A DNA stretch of 64,000 nt from Micromonospora carbonacea (GTDB lineage Bacteria > Actinomycetota > Actinomycetes > Mycobacteriales > Micromonosporaceae): positions 3,122,501 to 3,186,500 of the forward strand of contig NZ_JACHMZ010000001.1 in the NCBI RefSeq assembly GCF_014205165.1. Reading direction: 5' to 3'. The translations under genes were made by a program, and so were the position numbers. Shown here in pieces: positions 50,912-60,427 of the stretch. Position 1 is the stretch's first letter. Each line of letters starts with the position of its first letter. The notes under the pieces were generated by a model. That model saw only the letters and a program-made list of their open reading frames with translations, was not told where the DNA came from and made no database searches.

Positions 50912-52275
50912 CCGCGGTCGCCGACCCCGCCCGGGTACGTCCGCCGGGCCCCTCGCCCTGGACCGCCCCGGTGCTGCTCGGGCGGATGGCGCGCAACCGT
51001 CTCGACGTCATGCGGGCGGTCGCCGCCCGGCACGGCGACGCGGTGCGGCTGCCGCTGGGGCCGAAGACGCTGTGGTTCTTCAACCACCCCGACCACGCCA
51101 AGCACGTGCTGGCCGAGAACCCGGGCAACTACCACAAGGGCATCGGGCTGGTGCACGCCCGCCGTACCCTCGGCGACGGCCTGCTCACCAGCGAGGGCGA
51201 GCTGTGGACCAAGCAGCGCAAGGTGATCCAGCCGGTGTTCCAGGCCCGCCGCATCGCCCGCCAGGCCGACGCGGTCGCCGAGGAGTCGGTGCGGATGGCC
51301 GCCCGGCTGCAACGCGCCGTCGGCGCGGGCCCCGTCGACATCCGCCACGAGATGACCGAGCTGACCCTCGGCGTGCTGGGCCGTACGCTGCTCGACGCCG
51401 ACCTCGGCGAGTTCGGCGGCATCGGCGCGGCGTTCGAGGCGGTGCAGGACCAGGCGATCTTCGAGATGATGTCGCTGGGCGCCGTGCCGCCGTGGGTGCC
51501 GCTGCCCCGGCAACGGCGCTTCCGCCGGGCCCGCGCCGAGCTCCAGGAGATCGTGGACCGGCTGGTGGCGCACCGGCGGGCGCAGCCCGGCGGGATCGCC
51601 GGCCGCGACGACGTGGTGTCCCGGCTGATCGAGTCGACCAGCCGGGAGACCGACCCCCGGGTGGCCCGGCAGCGGATGCGCGACGAGCTGGTCACCCTGC
51701 TGCTGGCCGGGCACGAGACCACCGCCAGCACCCTGACCTGGACGTTCTATCTGCTCGACCGGCACCACGAGGTGTGGGAGCGGATGCACGCCGAGGCCGT
51801 CGAGGTGCTCGGCGACCGCAACCCGACGTACGAGGACCTGCACCGGCTGCGGTACACCGCGATGGTGGTCGACGAGGTGATGCGGCTGTACCCGCCGGTG
51901 TGGCTGCTGCCCCGCATCGCCCAGGGCGACGACGTCGTGGGCGGCTGGCACGTGCCGGCCGGCGCGGACGTGGTGCTCTGCCCGTACACCCTGCACCGGC
52001 ACCCGGAGTTCTGGCCCGACCCGGACCGCTTCGACCCGGACCGGTTCGACCCCGACCGGCGTGCCGACCGGCCGCGGTACGCCTACATCCCGTTCGGCGC
52101 CGGCCCGCGCTTCTGCGTCGGCAACAACCTCGGGCTGATGGAGGCGGTGTTCGTCCTGGCCTGCGTGACCCGGCAGCTGCGGCTGTCGCTGCAACCCGGC
52201 TACCCGGTGGTGCCGGAGCCGATGCTGACCCTGCGGGTCCGCGGCGGCCTGCCGATGCACGTCCACGAGGCCTGA
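50908..52275 (+). CDS. Cytochrome P450
   Basis: 455 residues. I-helix oxygen-binding LLAGHETTAS, K-helix ExxR in DEVMRLYPPVW, the PERF-like region DPDRFDPDRF, and heme loop FGAGPRFCVGN with its Cys. The long Pro-rich start and the heme loop resemble CYP102/CYP110-like bacterial fatty-chain hydroxylases. Position directly after UnbL (GTGA overlap) suggests oxidation of the enediyne core or its polyene precursor. Redox partners are not encoded here. It converges on the flavin reductase across a strong hairpin. Confidence 0.93.
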   Translation: MTAVADPARVRPPGPSPWTAPVLLGRMARNRLDVMRAVAARHGDAVRLPLGPKTLWFFNHPDHAKHVLAENPGNYHKGIGLVHARRTLGDGLLTSEGELWTKQRKVIQPVFQARRIARQADAVAEESVRMAARLQRAVGAGPVDIRHEMTELTLGVLGRTLLDADLGEFGGIGAAFEAVQDQAIFEMMSLGAVPPWVPLPRQRRFRRARAELQEIVDRLVAHRRAQPGGIAGRDDVVSRLIESTSRETDPRVARQRMRDELVTLLLAGHETTASTLTWTFYLLDRHHEVWERMHAEAVEVLGDRNPTYEDLHRLRYTAMVVDEVMRLYPPVWLLPRIAQGDDVVGGWHVPAGADVVLCPYTLHRHPEFWPDPDRFDPDRFDPDRRADRPRYAYIPFGAGPRFCVGNNLGLMEAVFVLACVTRQLRLSLQPGYPVVPEPMLTLRVRGGLPMHVHEA

Positions 52276-52591
52276 CCCGCCTGCCCGGCGACCCTGGCGC
52301 AACCGGTGCTCCCCGCCCGGTTGCGCCTCGTCGTGTGCCCAGGGCCCCCGGCCGGACACCAGCCCTGGCGGGAACCCATCCCCGTCGGGCGTCACCGCGC
52401 CTCCGCCGGGCCCTACCGCCCCCCGTGGAGCCGCCCCGCAGCGCGCCCGGTGACGGCGACGGCAGCCGGCGACGACCAACAGCGATGGCGGCAGCGGCAG
52501 CCGGCGACACGGCGACGGCCGGGCGACCACGCGGGGTGCGTGGCCGCCCGGCCGTCGGGTGGTCGGCCCGGCCGGCGCCGGGCCGACCCGG
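52276..52591. other. Intergenic region between convergent P450 and flavin reductase
   Basis: 316 bp without a supported gene; the only structure seen is the terminator hairpin at 52514-52556. Confidence 0.6.
52514..52556. terminator. Long bidirectional hairpin terminator
   Basis: 12-bp perfect stem (52514-52525 with 52545-52556), one mismatch, then six more pairs (52527-52532 with 52538-52543) and a 5-base loop. Confidence 0.85.
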
Positions 52592-53140
52592 TCAACCCTT
52601 GCCCACCTCGCAGAACCGGCCGCCGTGGAACAGCAGCGCGTCGCTGCTGTCACCCCGGCCGGTGCCGAGCACGGAGCCGAGGAAGATGGAGTGGTCGCCG
52701 CCGTCGTACACGGCCGCCAGCTTGCACTCCACCCAGGCCACGTTCCCGGACACGATCGGCGCCCCGGTGTGCGGTCCCGCCTCGCACGGCACCGTCTCGA
52801 ACTCCCGCTCGTCGCGGGGCCGGCTGGAGCTGGCGAAGTAACGCGCCAGCCCCTCCTGGCCGGCGGCCAGGATCGACACCGCGAAGGAGCCCTGCGCCAG
52901 GACGGTGTCGTGCATGACCGAACTGCGCTTCACGCACACCAGCACCATCGCCGGGTCCAGCGACACCGAGGTGAACGCGTTCGCGGTCATGCCGTGCGGC
53001 AGGTCCCGGCCCGACGTCACCACCGTCACGCCGGTGGCGAACATCCCCATCACCGCCCGCAGCTCGGCGTGGTTGGCCGCCGTCGCCGGCGGGGCCGTCG
53101 TCACCGCGCCGACGGTCGGCCGCTGGTCCGCTCTGGTCAC
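52592..53140 (-). CDS. Flavin reductase (two-component monooxygenase partner)
   Basis: 182 residues. Flavin-reductase-like beta barrel with MGMFATGVTVVTS, GMTANAFTSVSLDPAMVLVCVKRSS (FMN-binding core, about 50-74) and an HSIFLGSVLG end (about 150-159). It supplies reduced flavin to a hydroxylase, halogenase or monooxygenase. Such a reductase is a common member of enediyne cassettes. It starts (GTG) three bases after the thioesterase stop, so it belongs to the core operon. Possible clients are flavin hydroxylases in the unseen part of the cluster. Confidence 0.9.
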   Translation of the reverse strand: MTRADQRPTVGAVTTAPPATAANHAELRAVMGMFATGVTVVTSGRDLPHGMTANAFTSVSLDPAMVLVCVKRSSVMHDTVLAQGSFAVSILAAGQEGLARYFASSSRPRDEREFETVPCEAGPHTGAPIVSGNVAWVECKLAAVYDGGDHSIFLGSVLGTGRGDSSDALLFHGGRFCEVGKG

Positions 53141-53143
53141 GGC

Positions 53144-53620
53144 TCAGCCCTCCCCGACGCCTTCGAGGACCTTGCGCTGGCCGCCCGCGGCGGGGGTCAC
53201 CGCGTAGCGCGACAGCGCCGCCCGCAGCGTGTCCGGCACCCGGGTCGGCCGGGTGTCGGTGTTCGGGCCGCGCATGCACGCGATCCGCTGCCGCCCCCGG
53301 GCCACCAGCTCCTCGAAGCCGTCGCGCAGCCGCACGTAGTCGAAGGCGAAGCCGATCTGGGTCTGGGTGAGGTCCTCCAGCCGCATCCGGATCGACAGCT
53401 CGTCGAACGCGGTGATCTCGGTGAAGAACTCGCACTCGCACTTGAGGGTGAACAGCTTCAGGTCGTCGCGGATGTCCGCCAGGACCTCCGGCGCCTGGTC
53501 CCGCAGGAACATCTCCCGGCACCGGCCCTGCCAGCGCATGTAGTTGACGTAGTAGACGTTCCCGACGAGGTTGGTCTCCTCGAAACCGACCAGGTGTCGG
53601 TACTCGTAGTAGGACTCCAT
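53144..53620 (-). CDS. Enediyne hot-dog thioesterase (CalE7/SgcE10 type)
   Basis: 158 residues, single hot-dog domain. The N-terminal segment ETNLVGNVYYVNYMRWQGR holds N17, Y27 and R35, which line up with residues I recall as important in CalE7. There is no acidic catalytic residue of the 4HBT type in this helix, as in the other enediyne enzymes. Known role of the family: release of the polyketide chain from the enediyne PKS, giving a linear polyene after decarboxylation. ATG with AGGTGA upstream, four bases after the PKS stop. Together with the PKS it should make the warhead precursor. Confidence 0.94.
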   Translation of the reverse strand: MESYYEYRHLVGFEETNLVGNVYYVNYMRWQGRCREMFLRDQAPEVLADIRDDLKLFTLKCECEFFTEITAFDELSIRMRLEDLTQTQIGFAFDYVRLRDGFEELVARGRQRIACMRGPNTDTRPTRVPDTLRAALSRYAVTPAAGGQRKVLEGVGEG

Positions 53621-53624
53621 GACT

Positions 53625-56600
53625 TCACCTGCTTCCTTCCGCCAGCATCGTGAACACCACCGGGTCGGCGACGTCGTTGAGCGTGGTGACGAAGGTGGCG
53701 ATGCGCGCCGCCCCCGACCGCAGGGCCACCCAGCCCGCCGTGCCGTTCGGCTCGGCCACCAGGTCGACCCGGGCGTGGCCGTTCTTGCGCAGGCACTCCA
53801 CCGCGCCCCAGACCCGGGTGGCGGCGACCGACAGGTCCTCGCCCTGCTCCCGGGCCAGCAGCGTGGCCAGGGCCAGGCCGTCGGCGCCGATCAGCCCGGC
53901 CCACTCGTCGGCGGAGCGGGCCGCGGCCAACTCCACGTCGCAGCCCACCGCCGCCGAGACGCCGGCCACGGCGACGGTGACGCCGGCGGCGTGCGAGGCG
54001 GAGATCCGGACGTCGCCGTCGACCTCCGGCCTGCCGTCCGGCCGGTACCGCACCGTCGTCTCCGTGCCCAGCGCCCAGCTCACCGCGCGGGCGGTCTGCC
54101 GGCGGCGGGCCTGGGTGCCGGCGGCGTCGGAGTCGTCGGGCCGCACCACGACGCGCAGCTCGTCGGGCAGGAACGCGCCGACCCGCCGCTCCAGGTACGG
54201 GCCGACCAGCGCCGGCAGCCACGGCCCCGTGCCGTCCTGCTTGCGCACGGCGTGCAGGCGCAGCCCCTGCCACCGCTCGACGAGGTTGCCGTCGGCGTCG
54301 CAGACGTCCACGTCGTAGTGGTAGGTGTCGCCCTGGCGCAGCCGCTCCACCGCGTGGATGGTGACCGTGTCCAGGGTCGCGGCGACCTTCGGGTCGGCCA
54401 GGTGCAGCCGCTCGATCGCGCCCGGCAGCAGCGTCGCGTCGGGCACGCAGCACTGCAACGCGTGCATCACCGTGTCCCGGGTGCCCGGGTCGCCGAGGAC
54501 CAGGTCGCCGGGGCGGTACCGGGCGAACCACGCGTCGACCGGCCGGTTGGACACCCGCGCCGTGCAGCTCTTCGCCGCCAGGTCCAAATAGCCCAGCAGG
54601 CGCTGGAACCGCCGGCCCTGGAACAGCACCGGGCCGTACAGGTCGCGGGCCGGGTCGATCGGCAGCAGCCCCGCCGCGGCGGTGCCCGGCCGGGCCTCGA
54701 CCCGCAGCGGCCGGTCCCAGCGCAGCCGGGCCCGGAAGTGGTCGGCGGCGAAGTTGGTGTCGCTGCTGCGCACCACCGCCTCGACCGTGCCGTCGGCGGC
54801 GGCGAGCACCGCGATGCGGATCGTGTTGCTGCCCGTGGGCGGCACCACGATCGGCCGCAGCAGCTCGACGTCCTCCAGCACCGGGGCCTCGGTGCGCCCG
54901 GTGAGCGCCGACGCCGCCTGCGCCATCGCCTCCATGCCCAGCACGGCGGGGAAGAGCAGGTCCCCGTCGAGCAGGTGGTCGGCCAGGTAGAGGTCGTCGT
55001 CGGCGGTGAGGTCCGCGTCCACGACCAGCTCCACGCCCGGGTAGTGCACCTGCGGCCGGTCGACGAAGCGCAGCAGCGGCAGCTCGCGCCGCTCCAGCGT
55101 GACCGTCGCCAGGCCGTCGGCGCGGCCCATCACCACCAGCGCCTGCGGGGCCGCGGGGCTGGCCAGCACCTCCTTCAGCGTGGCGATGCCGGCCTCCACG
55201 GGGATCGGCGCGATGCCGTCGCGGGTGAGGGCCTCCAGCACCCCGAGCCGTTCGCCCATGCCGGCCCCGGACCACACCGACCACTCCAGGGCCAGGCACC
55301 GGATGTGCGGGTAGTCCTCGCCGACCTTGCGGGTCAGGTCGGTCATCCAGTCGTTGGCCGTGGCGTAGTGCCCCTCGCCGCGCAGCCCGGCCCGGCCGAT
55401 GATGCTGCCGAAGGTGACCAGCAGCCGCAGCGTGTGCGGGTCGGTCGCGGCGAGCACGGCCTCCAGCCCGTCGATCTTCGGGGCGAGGGTCCGCCGGAAC
55501 GTCGCCTCGTCGAGGTTGGCCACCGCCGTCGGCTCGTTGCGGCCGGCGCCGTGCAGCACGCCGGTCACCGGGCCGAGGACCCGCTCGATGTCGTTGACGG
55601 CGGCCTTCACCTCGTCCAGCGCGGTGATGTCCGCGCGGGCGTAGTGGAAGCGCACCCCGGCGGCGGTGAGCCGGTCGAGGTTGGCCGCCAGCTCGGCGTC
55701 GGTCGCCGGGTCGGAGCGGCCGATCAGGCCGACCGCCGCGAGGGTGTCCCGCCCCAGCGCCAGGGCGCACTCGGCGGTGATGCCCTTGCCGCCGCCGGTG
55801 ACCAGCAGCACGTCCTCGACGCCCAGCCCCGGCCCGCCGTTGGGCGGCAGGGCCGCCGGCCGCAGCACGGGCACGTGCCGGTTGCCGTCGGCGTCGTAGT
55901 GGACCTCGCTGAACCCGGCGGTGGCCGCCACGTCGGCGACCACCCGGGTCACCGCGGCCGCGACCGCCTCCTCGGTGGGCTCGTCGACCAGCGGCAGGGT
56001 GACCACCGTGGTGACGATCTCGGGGTGTTCCTGGTGCAGCGTCTTGGCCAGGCCGGCGGCGGTGCGCCGGTCACCCACCGTCACGAACCGCGCGGCGCCG
56101 CCCTGCGCCAGCGCGGCCCGGGCGGCCCGCAGCAGCACCGGGATGTGCTCGGGCTGGCCGTCGCGCGGCAGGCACAGCAGCACGCCGCCGCCCACCCGGG
56201 CCTGGTGCAGCGCCGTGCGCAGCGGCTCGGCGAGCGGGTTGTGCCCGGCGGTGAACGCCTGCCACTCCCCGTCGGCCGGGGCGCCGACGCGCGGCCCCAC
56301 CTCGGTGGGCACCAGGTCGACGGCGAACGCCCGCACCCACGGGGCCACCCCGGCGATCGACGCCGTCTGCTCGTCGCCGCCGGCCGCGCCGCCGGCGGCG
56401 TCGTCGAGGATCTGCGCGATCTCCGCCACCGTGGCGGTGGCGTAGCTGGAGGTCAGCGTCGGCGCGGCCACGTTGAGCTCCCGGGCGGCCTGGTTGACGA
56501 TCTGGCCGACGGTGATCGAGCTGAGGTGCAGCTCGTCCAGCGGCCGGCTGTCCGGCCGCACCGCTTCCAGCGGCAGCTCGGCCCGCTCGGCGGCGAGCCG

Positions 56601-59447
56601 GCGCAGCAGCTCCAGGCTGTCGAGGGTCGCGCCGGGCCCGGACACCGCCACCGACGCACCGTCCGGCGCGGCCGCGACGGCGGCCAGCTCCTTCGCGGTA
56701 CGGGCCACCGCGAAGTCCCCGGCCGGGGCCGACTCGGCGGGGCTGGCGAAGAACCGCAGCGGCCGGCCCGGCTCCAGCGGCCGGGCGAACCGGTCCTGGA
56801 ACAGCGCCTCGTGGTTCACCGCCGCGCCCGCCGCGTACGCCGCCCCGACGGCGTTGAGCAGGCCCGCGAGGGAGAGGCTGTCGGTCTCCAGCGAGACCGT
56901 CGGCACCTCCGGGGCGATGTCGGCGGCCAGCCCGCGCAGCACCCGGCCCGGGCCGACCTCCAGCAGCAGGTCGGCGTCGTCGGCGAGGCGGCGCACCGCC
57001 TGGGTGAACCGCACCGGGTCCAGCACCTGCCGGCGCAGCAGCTCCGGCACGTCGGTGTCGGCCGGCAGCACGTCCCCGGTGACCGTGGAGACCATCGGCT
57101 GCGCCAGCGGCGCGAACCGCTCGCCGCTCAGGTGTTCGGCGAACGCGACCGCCGCCGGGGCGACGGCCTCGGAGTGGAAGGCGTGCGACACCGCGATCCG
57201 GGTCCAGAACAGCCCGGCCCGCTCGGCCGCCGCGCCGACCCGCAGCACCGCGTCGACCGGGCCGGAGACCACGGTCTGCTCCGGGCTGTTGTAGCCGGCG
57301 ATGACCACCGGCGTGCCGGCCAGCAGCGGCTCCACCACCTCGGGGGCGGCGGAGATGCTGGCCATCGTGCCGTCGCCGGCGCTGGCGTCGGCCATGATCC
57401 GCCCCCGCGCCCCGGCGGTGGCGATGAGCGTCTGCTCGTCCATCGCGCCGGCCCAGTGCAGGGCGGTCAGCTCGCCGAGGCTGTGCCCGGCCGCGCCGGT
57501 GGCCCGGATGCCGAGCATCGACAGCGCCCGCAGGCCCGCGACCGACGCGGTCACGATCCGCGGCTGCGCCACGGCCGTGGCCACCAGGTCCGCGCCGGGC
57601 GGCGGCTGGTGCGCCTGGTAGAGGGCGTCGATCTCCTCGAACCGGCGGCGCAGCGCGCCGCCGTCGGCCCGCCGGCCCGCGCCCTGGCCGGGGAAGAGGA
57701 ACCCGATCCGCGGGGCGGGGCCCGCCGCGCCGAGGAAGACGCCGCCGGCCGCGTCGATCACCCGCTGCTCGCCCGCGTCGACCAGCTCGACCAGCCGCTC
57801 CAGGCGCTGCCGCGCCTGCTCGGGCGAGGCGACGACCACCGCCGCCCGCACCGGCCGCCCGGCCAGCTTCCCGGCCAGGGTCACCGCCAGGTCGCCCAGC
57901 TCCGCGTACGACAGGCGGCCCACCCACGGCGCCAGGTCCGACAGCCGCGAGCCCAGCTCCTGCGGGGTGCGCGCGTCGAACATCAGCAGCTCGGTATCCT
58001 GCCGGGAGCGCACCAGCGCGGTCGTCGACGTCCCGATGCGGGTGCGCCGGCCGCTCTCCGCGCTCTCGAGGACCACGTGCGCGTTGATGCCGCCGAAGCC
58101 CATCGACGACACGGCCGCGCGGATCGGCTTGTCGGCCGGCCACAGCTCCGCCGTGGCGGGCACCCGCAGGGCGGGCTGCTCCACGTCGAGCACCGGGTGC
58201 GGGTCCACGTGCCCGGTGGCCGGCGGGATGACCTGCTGGCGTACGGCGAGGATCGCCTTGAGTAGCCCGGCGACCCCGGCGGCGGCCTTGGTGTGGCCGA
58301 AGTTGCCCTTCACGGTGCTGATCGCGGCGGGCGCCGCCGTCGCGTCGGCCTCCCGCCGGGCCTCGGTGAACGCGGTCAGCTCGGTGGCGTCGCCGACGGC
58401 GGTGCCGGTGCCGTGACCCTCCAGGTAGGACACCGAGTCGATGCCGAAGCCGGCCCGCTCGTACGCCCGGCGGATGGCCAGCCGGTGCCCGCTGGCCTCC
58501 GGCCGGGTGATGCCGCCCTTGCCGTCGGAGGAGTAGCCCCAGCCGGCGATGACGGCGTGCCGGCGCAGCCCGCGCGCGACCGCGTCCTCGTCGCGCATCA
58601 GCACCAGCATGCCGCAGCCCTCGCCGGGCCAGAACCCGTTGGAGTTGCGGTCGTAGACCCGCATCTCGCCGGTGGCCAGCGCGCCGGTCTTGGCGAAGCC
58701 GATCACCTCGAACGGGTCGATGCTCAGGTCCACCCCGCCGGCGACGGCGGCGTCGAGGTCGCCCCGGGCCAGGGCGTTGCAGGCGGTGGCGACCGACAGC
58801 AGCGACGACGAGCAGGCCCCGTCGACGGTGTAGCCGCCGCCCTTGAAGTCGAAGTGGTTGCAGACCCGCCCGGCGATGGTGTTGGCCAGCCCGCCGGCCA
58901 GGGTGTCCTCGTCGATCGGGGGGAACGGCGCCTTGTAGCGCGGCTCCAGCTCGTCGAGGAAGGATCCGACGGCGGCGTCGTCCCAGCCCTGCTCGCGCAG
59001 CGCCGCCCCGACGGTGCGCCGCACGTACGGCCAGCGCAGCCGCAGCAGGTTGGCGCGGCTGAACTCGCCGGTGAGGGTGTTGCCGATGACCACGCCGGTG
59101 GTGGCCAGCGGCAGCCCCTCGCCGTCGGCGAAGCCGGCGTCGGCCAGGGCCCGGGCGACGGTGTCCAGGGCCAGCCAGTGCGTCATGTCGGTGGACCGGA
59201 AGGTGCTCCCGGCGATCCTGTGCTTGACCCGGTCGAACTCGAAGCCCTCGATCACGGCGGCCTTGGCCGAGTAGAACCGGTCGGGCGCGGCGGGGTCGGG
59301 GGAGTAGTAGTCCTCGGCGTTCATCCGCTCGTCGGGCAGCCGGCGGAACGCCCGACGGCCGGTGAGCACGTTCTCCCACAGCTGGTTGGGGTCCTCCGCG
59401 TCGGGATAGCGGCAGGCGATCCCGACGACGGCTATCCGGTCGCTCAC
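53625..59447 (-). CDS. pksE: Enediyne iterative type I polyketide synthase (KS-AT-ACP-KR-DH-PPTase)
   Basis: 1940 residues from a GTG overlapping the UnbU stop by four bases. Domains in order: ketosynthase 1-460 (active C212 in DGACSSS, H345 in EGHGTGT, H385 in GNFGHTK); acyltransferase about 575-890 (S656 in GHSLG); carrier domain about 935-1015 (phosphopantetheine Ser about 977 in ELHLSSI); ketoreductase about 1205-1430 (TGGGKGI at 1217, Y1361); dehydratase about 1480-1720 (H1491 in LADHLLDGD). The C-terminal phosphopantetheinyl transferase is at about 1790-1920 (GCDVE at 1835, WGAVECLRK). This is the diagnostic single-module enediyne PKS that activates its own carrier domain. All catalytic residues I can check are present, so it should be functional. 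Confidence 0.97.
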   Translation of the reverse strand: MSDRIAVVGIACRYPDAEDPNQLWENVLTGRRAFRRLPDERMNAEDYYSPDPAAPDRFYSAKAAVIEGFEFDRVKHRIAGSTFRSTDMTHWLALDTVARALADAGFADGEGLPLATTGVVIGNTLTGEFSRANLLRLRWPYVRRTVGAALREQGWDDAAVGSFLDELEPRYKAPFPPIDEDTLAGGLANTIAGRVCNHFDFKGGGYTVDGACSSSLLSVATACNALARGDLDAAVAGGVDLSIDPFEVIGFAKTGALATGEMRVYDRNSNGFWPGEGCGMLVLMRDEDAVARGLRRHAVIAGWGYSSDGKGGITRPEASGHRLAIRRAYERAGFGIDSVSYLEGHGTGTAVGDATELTAFTEARREADATAAPAAISTVKGNFGHTKAAAGVAGLLKAILAVRQQVIPPATGHVDPHPVLDVEQPALRVPATAELWPADKPIRAAVSSMGFGGINAHVVLESAESGRRTRIGTSTTALVRSRQDTELLMFDARTPQELGSRLSDLAPWVGRLSYAELGDLAVTLAGKLAGRPVRAAVVVASPEQARQRLERLVELVDAGEQRVIDAAGGVFLGAAGPAPRIGFLFPGQGAGRRADGGALRRRFEEIDALYQAHQPPPGADLVATAVAQPRIVTASVAGLRALSMLGIRATGAAGHSLGELTALHWAGAMDEQTLIATAGARGRIMADASAGDGTMASISAAPEVVEPLLAGTPVVIAGYNSPEQTVVSGPVDAVLRVGAAAERAGLFWTRIAVSHAFHSEAVAPAAVAFAEHLSGERFAPLAQPMVSTVTGDVLPADTDVPELLRRQVLDPVRFTQAVRRLADDADLLLEVGPGRVLRGLAADIAPEVPTVSLETDSLSLAGLLNAVGAAYAAGAAVNHEALFQDRFARPLEPGRPLRFFASPAESAPAGDFAVARTAKELAAVAAAPDGASVAVSGPGATLDSLELLRRLAAERAELPLEAVRPDSRPLDELHLSSITVGQIVNQAARELNVAAPTLTSSYATATVAEIAQILDDAAGGAAGGDEQTASIAGVAPWVRAFAVDLVPTEVGPRVGAPADGEWQAFTAGHNPLAEPLRTALHQARVGGGVLLCLPRDGQPEHIPVLLRAARAALAQGGAARFVTVGDRRTAAGLAKTLHQEHPEIVTTVVTLPLVDEPTEEAVAAAVTRVVADVAATAGFSEVHYDADGNRHVPVLRPAALPPNGGPGLGVEDVLLVTGGGKGITAECALALGRDTLAAVGLIGRSDPATDAELAANLDRLTAAGVRFHYARADITALDEVKAAVNDIERVLGPVTGVLHGAGRNEPTAVANLDEATFRRTLAPKIDGLEAVLAATDPHTLRLLVTFGSIIGRAGLRGEGHYATANDWMTDLTRKVGEDYPHIRCLALEWSVWSGAGMGERLGVLEALTRDGIAPIPVEAGIATLKEVLASPAAPQALVVMGRADGLATVTLERRELPLLRFVDRPQVHYPGVELVVDADLTADDDLYLADHLLDGDLLFPAVLGMEAMAQAASALTGRTEAPVLEDVELLRPIVVPPTGSNTIRIAVLAAADGTVEAVVRSSDTNFAADHFRARLRWDRPLRVEARPGTAAAGLLPIDPARDLYGPVLFQGRRFQRLLGYLDLAAKSCTARVSNRPVDAWFARYRPGDLVLGDPGTRDTVMHALQCCVPDATLLPGAIERLHLADPKVAATLDTVTIHAVERLRQGDTYHYDVDVCDADGNLVERWQGLRLHAVRKQDGTGPWLPALVGPYLERRVGAFLPDELRVVVRPDDSDAAGTQARRRQTARAVSWALGTETTVRYRPDGRPEVDGDVRISASHAAGVTVAVAGVSAAVGCDVELAAARSADEWAGLIGADGLALATLLAREQGEDLSVAATRVWGAVECLRKNGHARVDLVAEPNGTAGWVALRSGAARIATFVTTLNDVADPVVFTMLAEGSR

Positions 59448-60427
59448 GCGAGGCTCCTGGGGGTGTCGAGGGTCAGCTTGGCGGCGGCCCGGGACTTCTT
59501 GCGCATGTCCGCGATCCACCAGCCGATGCCGCGGATGCCGCAGACGACGACCACCGCGAAGAAGAGCGTGTAGACGACGTTGAACAGCATCAGCACGCCG
59601 TAGGCCATGGCCACGCCGGAGCCGAACATGAACTGGTTCATCGGCTTGACCGGCGTGGTGCCCGGGTCGGTGATCATGTAGTTGGTGAACAGCACGAACG
59701 CCACCCCGGTCATCACGCCCAGCGCGGAGAACAGCGCCACGTCCCAGATCCAGTGCCGGATGAACGCCTGGATGGCGAAGCCGCCGAGCCAGCCCACGAT
59801 CAGCGGGACCTTGCGGGTCAGCAGCGCGTTGATCACGGTGCCGGCGGTGACGATGATGATCGGGATCATCACCCGGAAGTAGGTGTTGGCGTTCTCCGTG
59901 AACTCGTACGGCGGGGCGATGGAGATCCAGGAGCCGAAGCAGACCAGCGCCATCGTGATGCCGAAGTTCGACGGGTTCATGTAGTGCCGCATCCGGCCGT
60001 AGACCGGGGCCTGCAGGACGTACTTGCCGGTCACGCCGACGATCACGGCGAAGGCGATCGGCAGGAACATGTCGTTGGCGTACAGGAGCATGTTGCAGGC
60101 CAGCGCGGTGATGTGCGAGGGCAGCAGGAACTCGTACACCCGGCGGGCGCCGCCGCCGAGGAACCGGGGCGCCTCCTTCTTGGCCCGGGCCCGGATCAGC
60201 TCGAAGGTCAGCTCGGTGACGTAGGCGGTGAGCACCGCGAGGATGGGCCACAGCCACGGCTGCTCGAAGCCGAGCAGCGTGTAGCCGAAGATGTTGAAGA
60301 TGCTGATGGAGAGGGCGAAGTTGCGCAGCGCCAGGTAGCGGCGGTCGGGCTCGGGCTTGGCCGGCGCGGGGCGGATGGGGGCCGCGGGGGCGGTGTCGAT
60401 GCTGGGGGGCGGGGCGATCGTGGTCAT
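59444..60427 (-). CDS. unbU: UnbU-like membrane protein of the enediyne cassette
   Basis: 327 residues, eight to ten transmembrane helices, distantly like RnfD/NqrB-type membrane proteins. Segments such as RRVYEFLLPSHITALACNMLL, RMRHYMNPSNFGITMALVCFG and GVMTGVAFVLFTNYMITDPGTTP (middle and last third) are typical of the family. It is one of the unb genes found with enediyne PKSs; its role is unknown, perhaps electron transfer or flavin attachment by analogy with RnfD (inference). ATG overlaps the UnbV stop (ATGA) and its stop overlaps the PKS start (GTGA). Confidence 0.93.
   Translation of the reverse strand: MTTIAPPPSIDTAPAAPIRPAPAKPEPDRRYLALRNFALSISIFNIFGYTLLGFEQPWLWPILAVLTAYVTELTFELIRARAKKEAPRFLGGGARRVYEFLLPSHITALACNMLLYANDMFLPIAFAVIVGVTGKYVLQAPVYGRMRHYMNPSNFGITMALVCFGSWISIAPPYEFTENANTYFRVMIPIIIVTAGTVINALLTRKVPLIVGWLGGFAIQAFIRHWIWDVALFSALGVMTGVAFVLFTNYMITDPGTTPVKPMNQFMFGSGVAMAYGVLMLFNVVYTLFFAVVVVCGIRGIGWWIADMRKKSRAAAKLTLDTPRSLA

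Noticed and set aside
53619..58265. Very long plus-strand open frame opposite the enediyne PKS
   Set aside because: It is the complement of the PKS gene; extreme Arg/Gly/Gln/His content and no family signature mark it as a GC-bias shadow.
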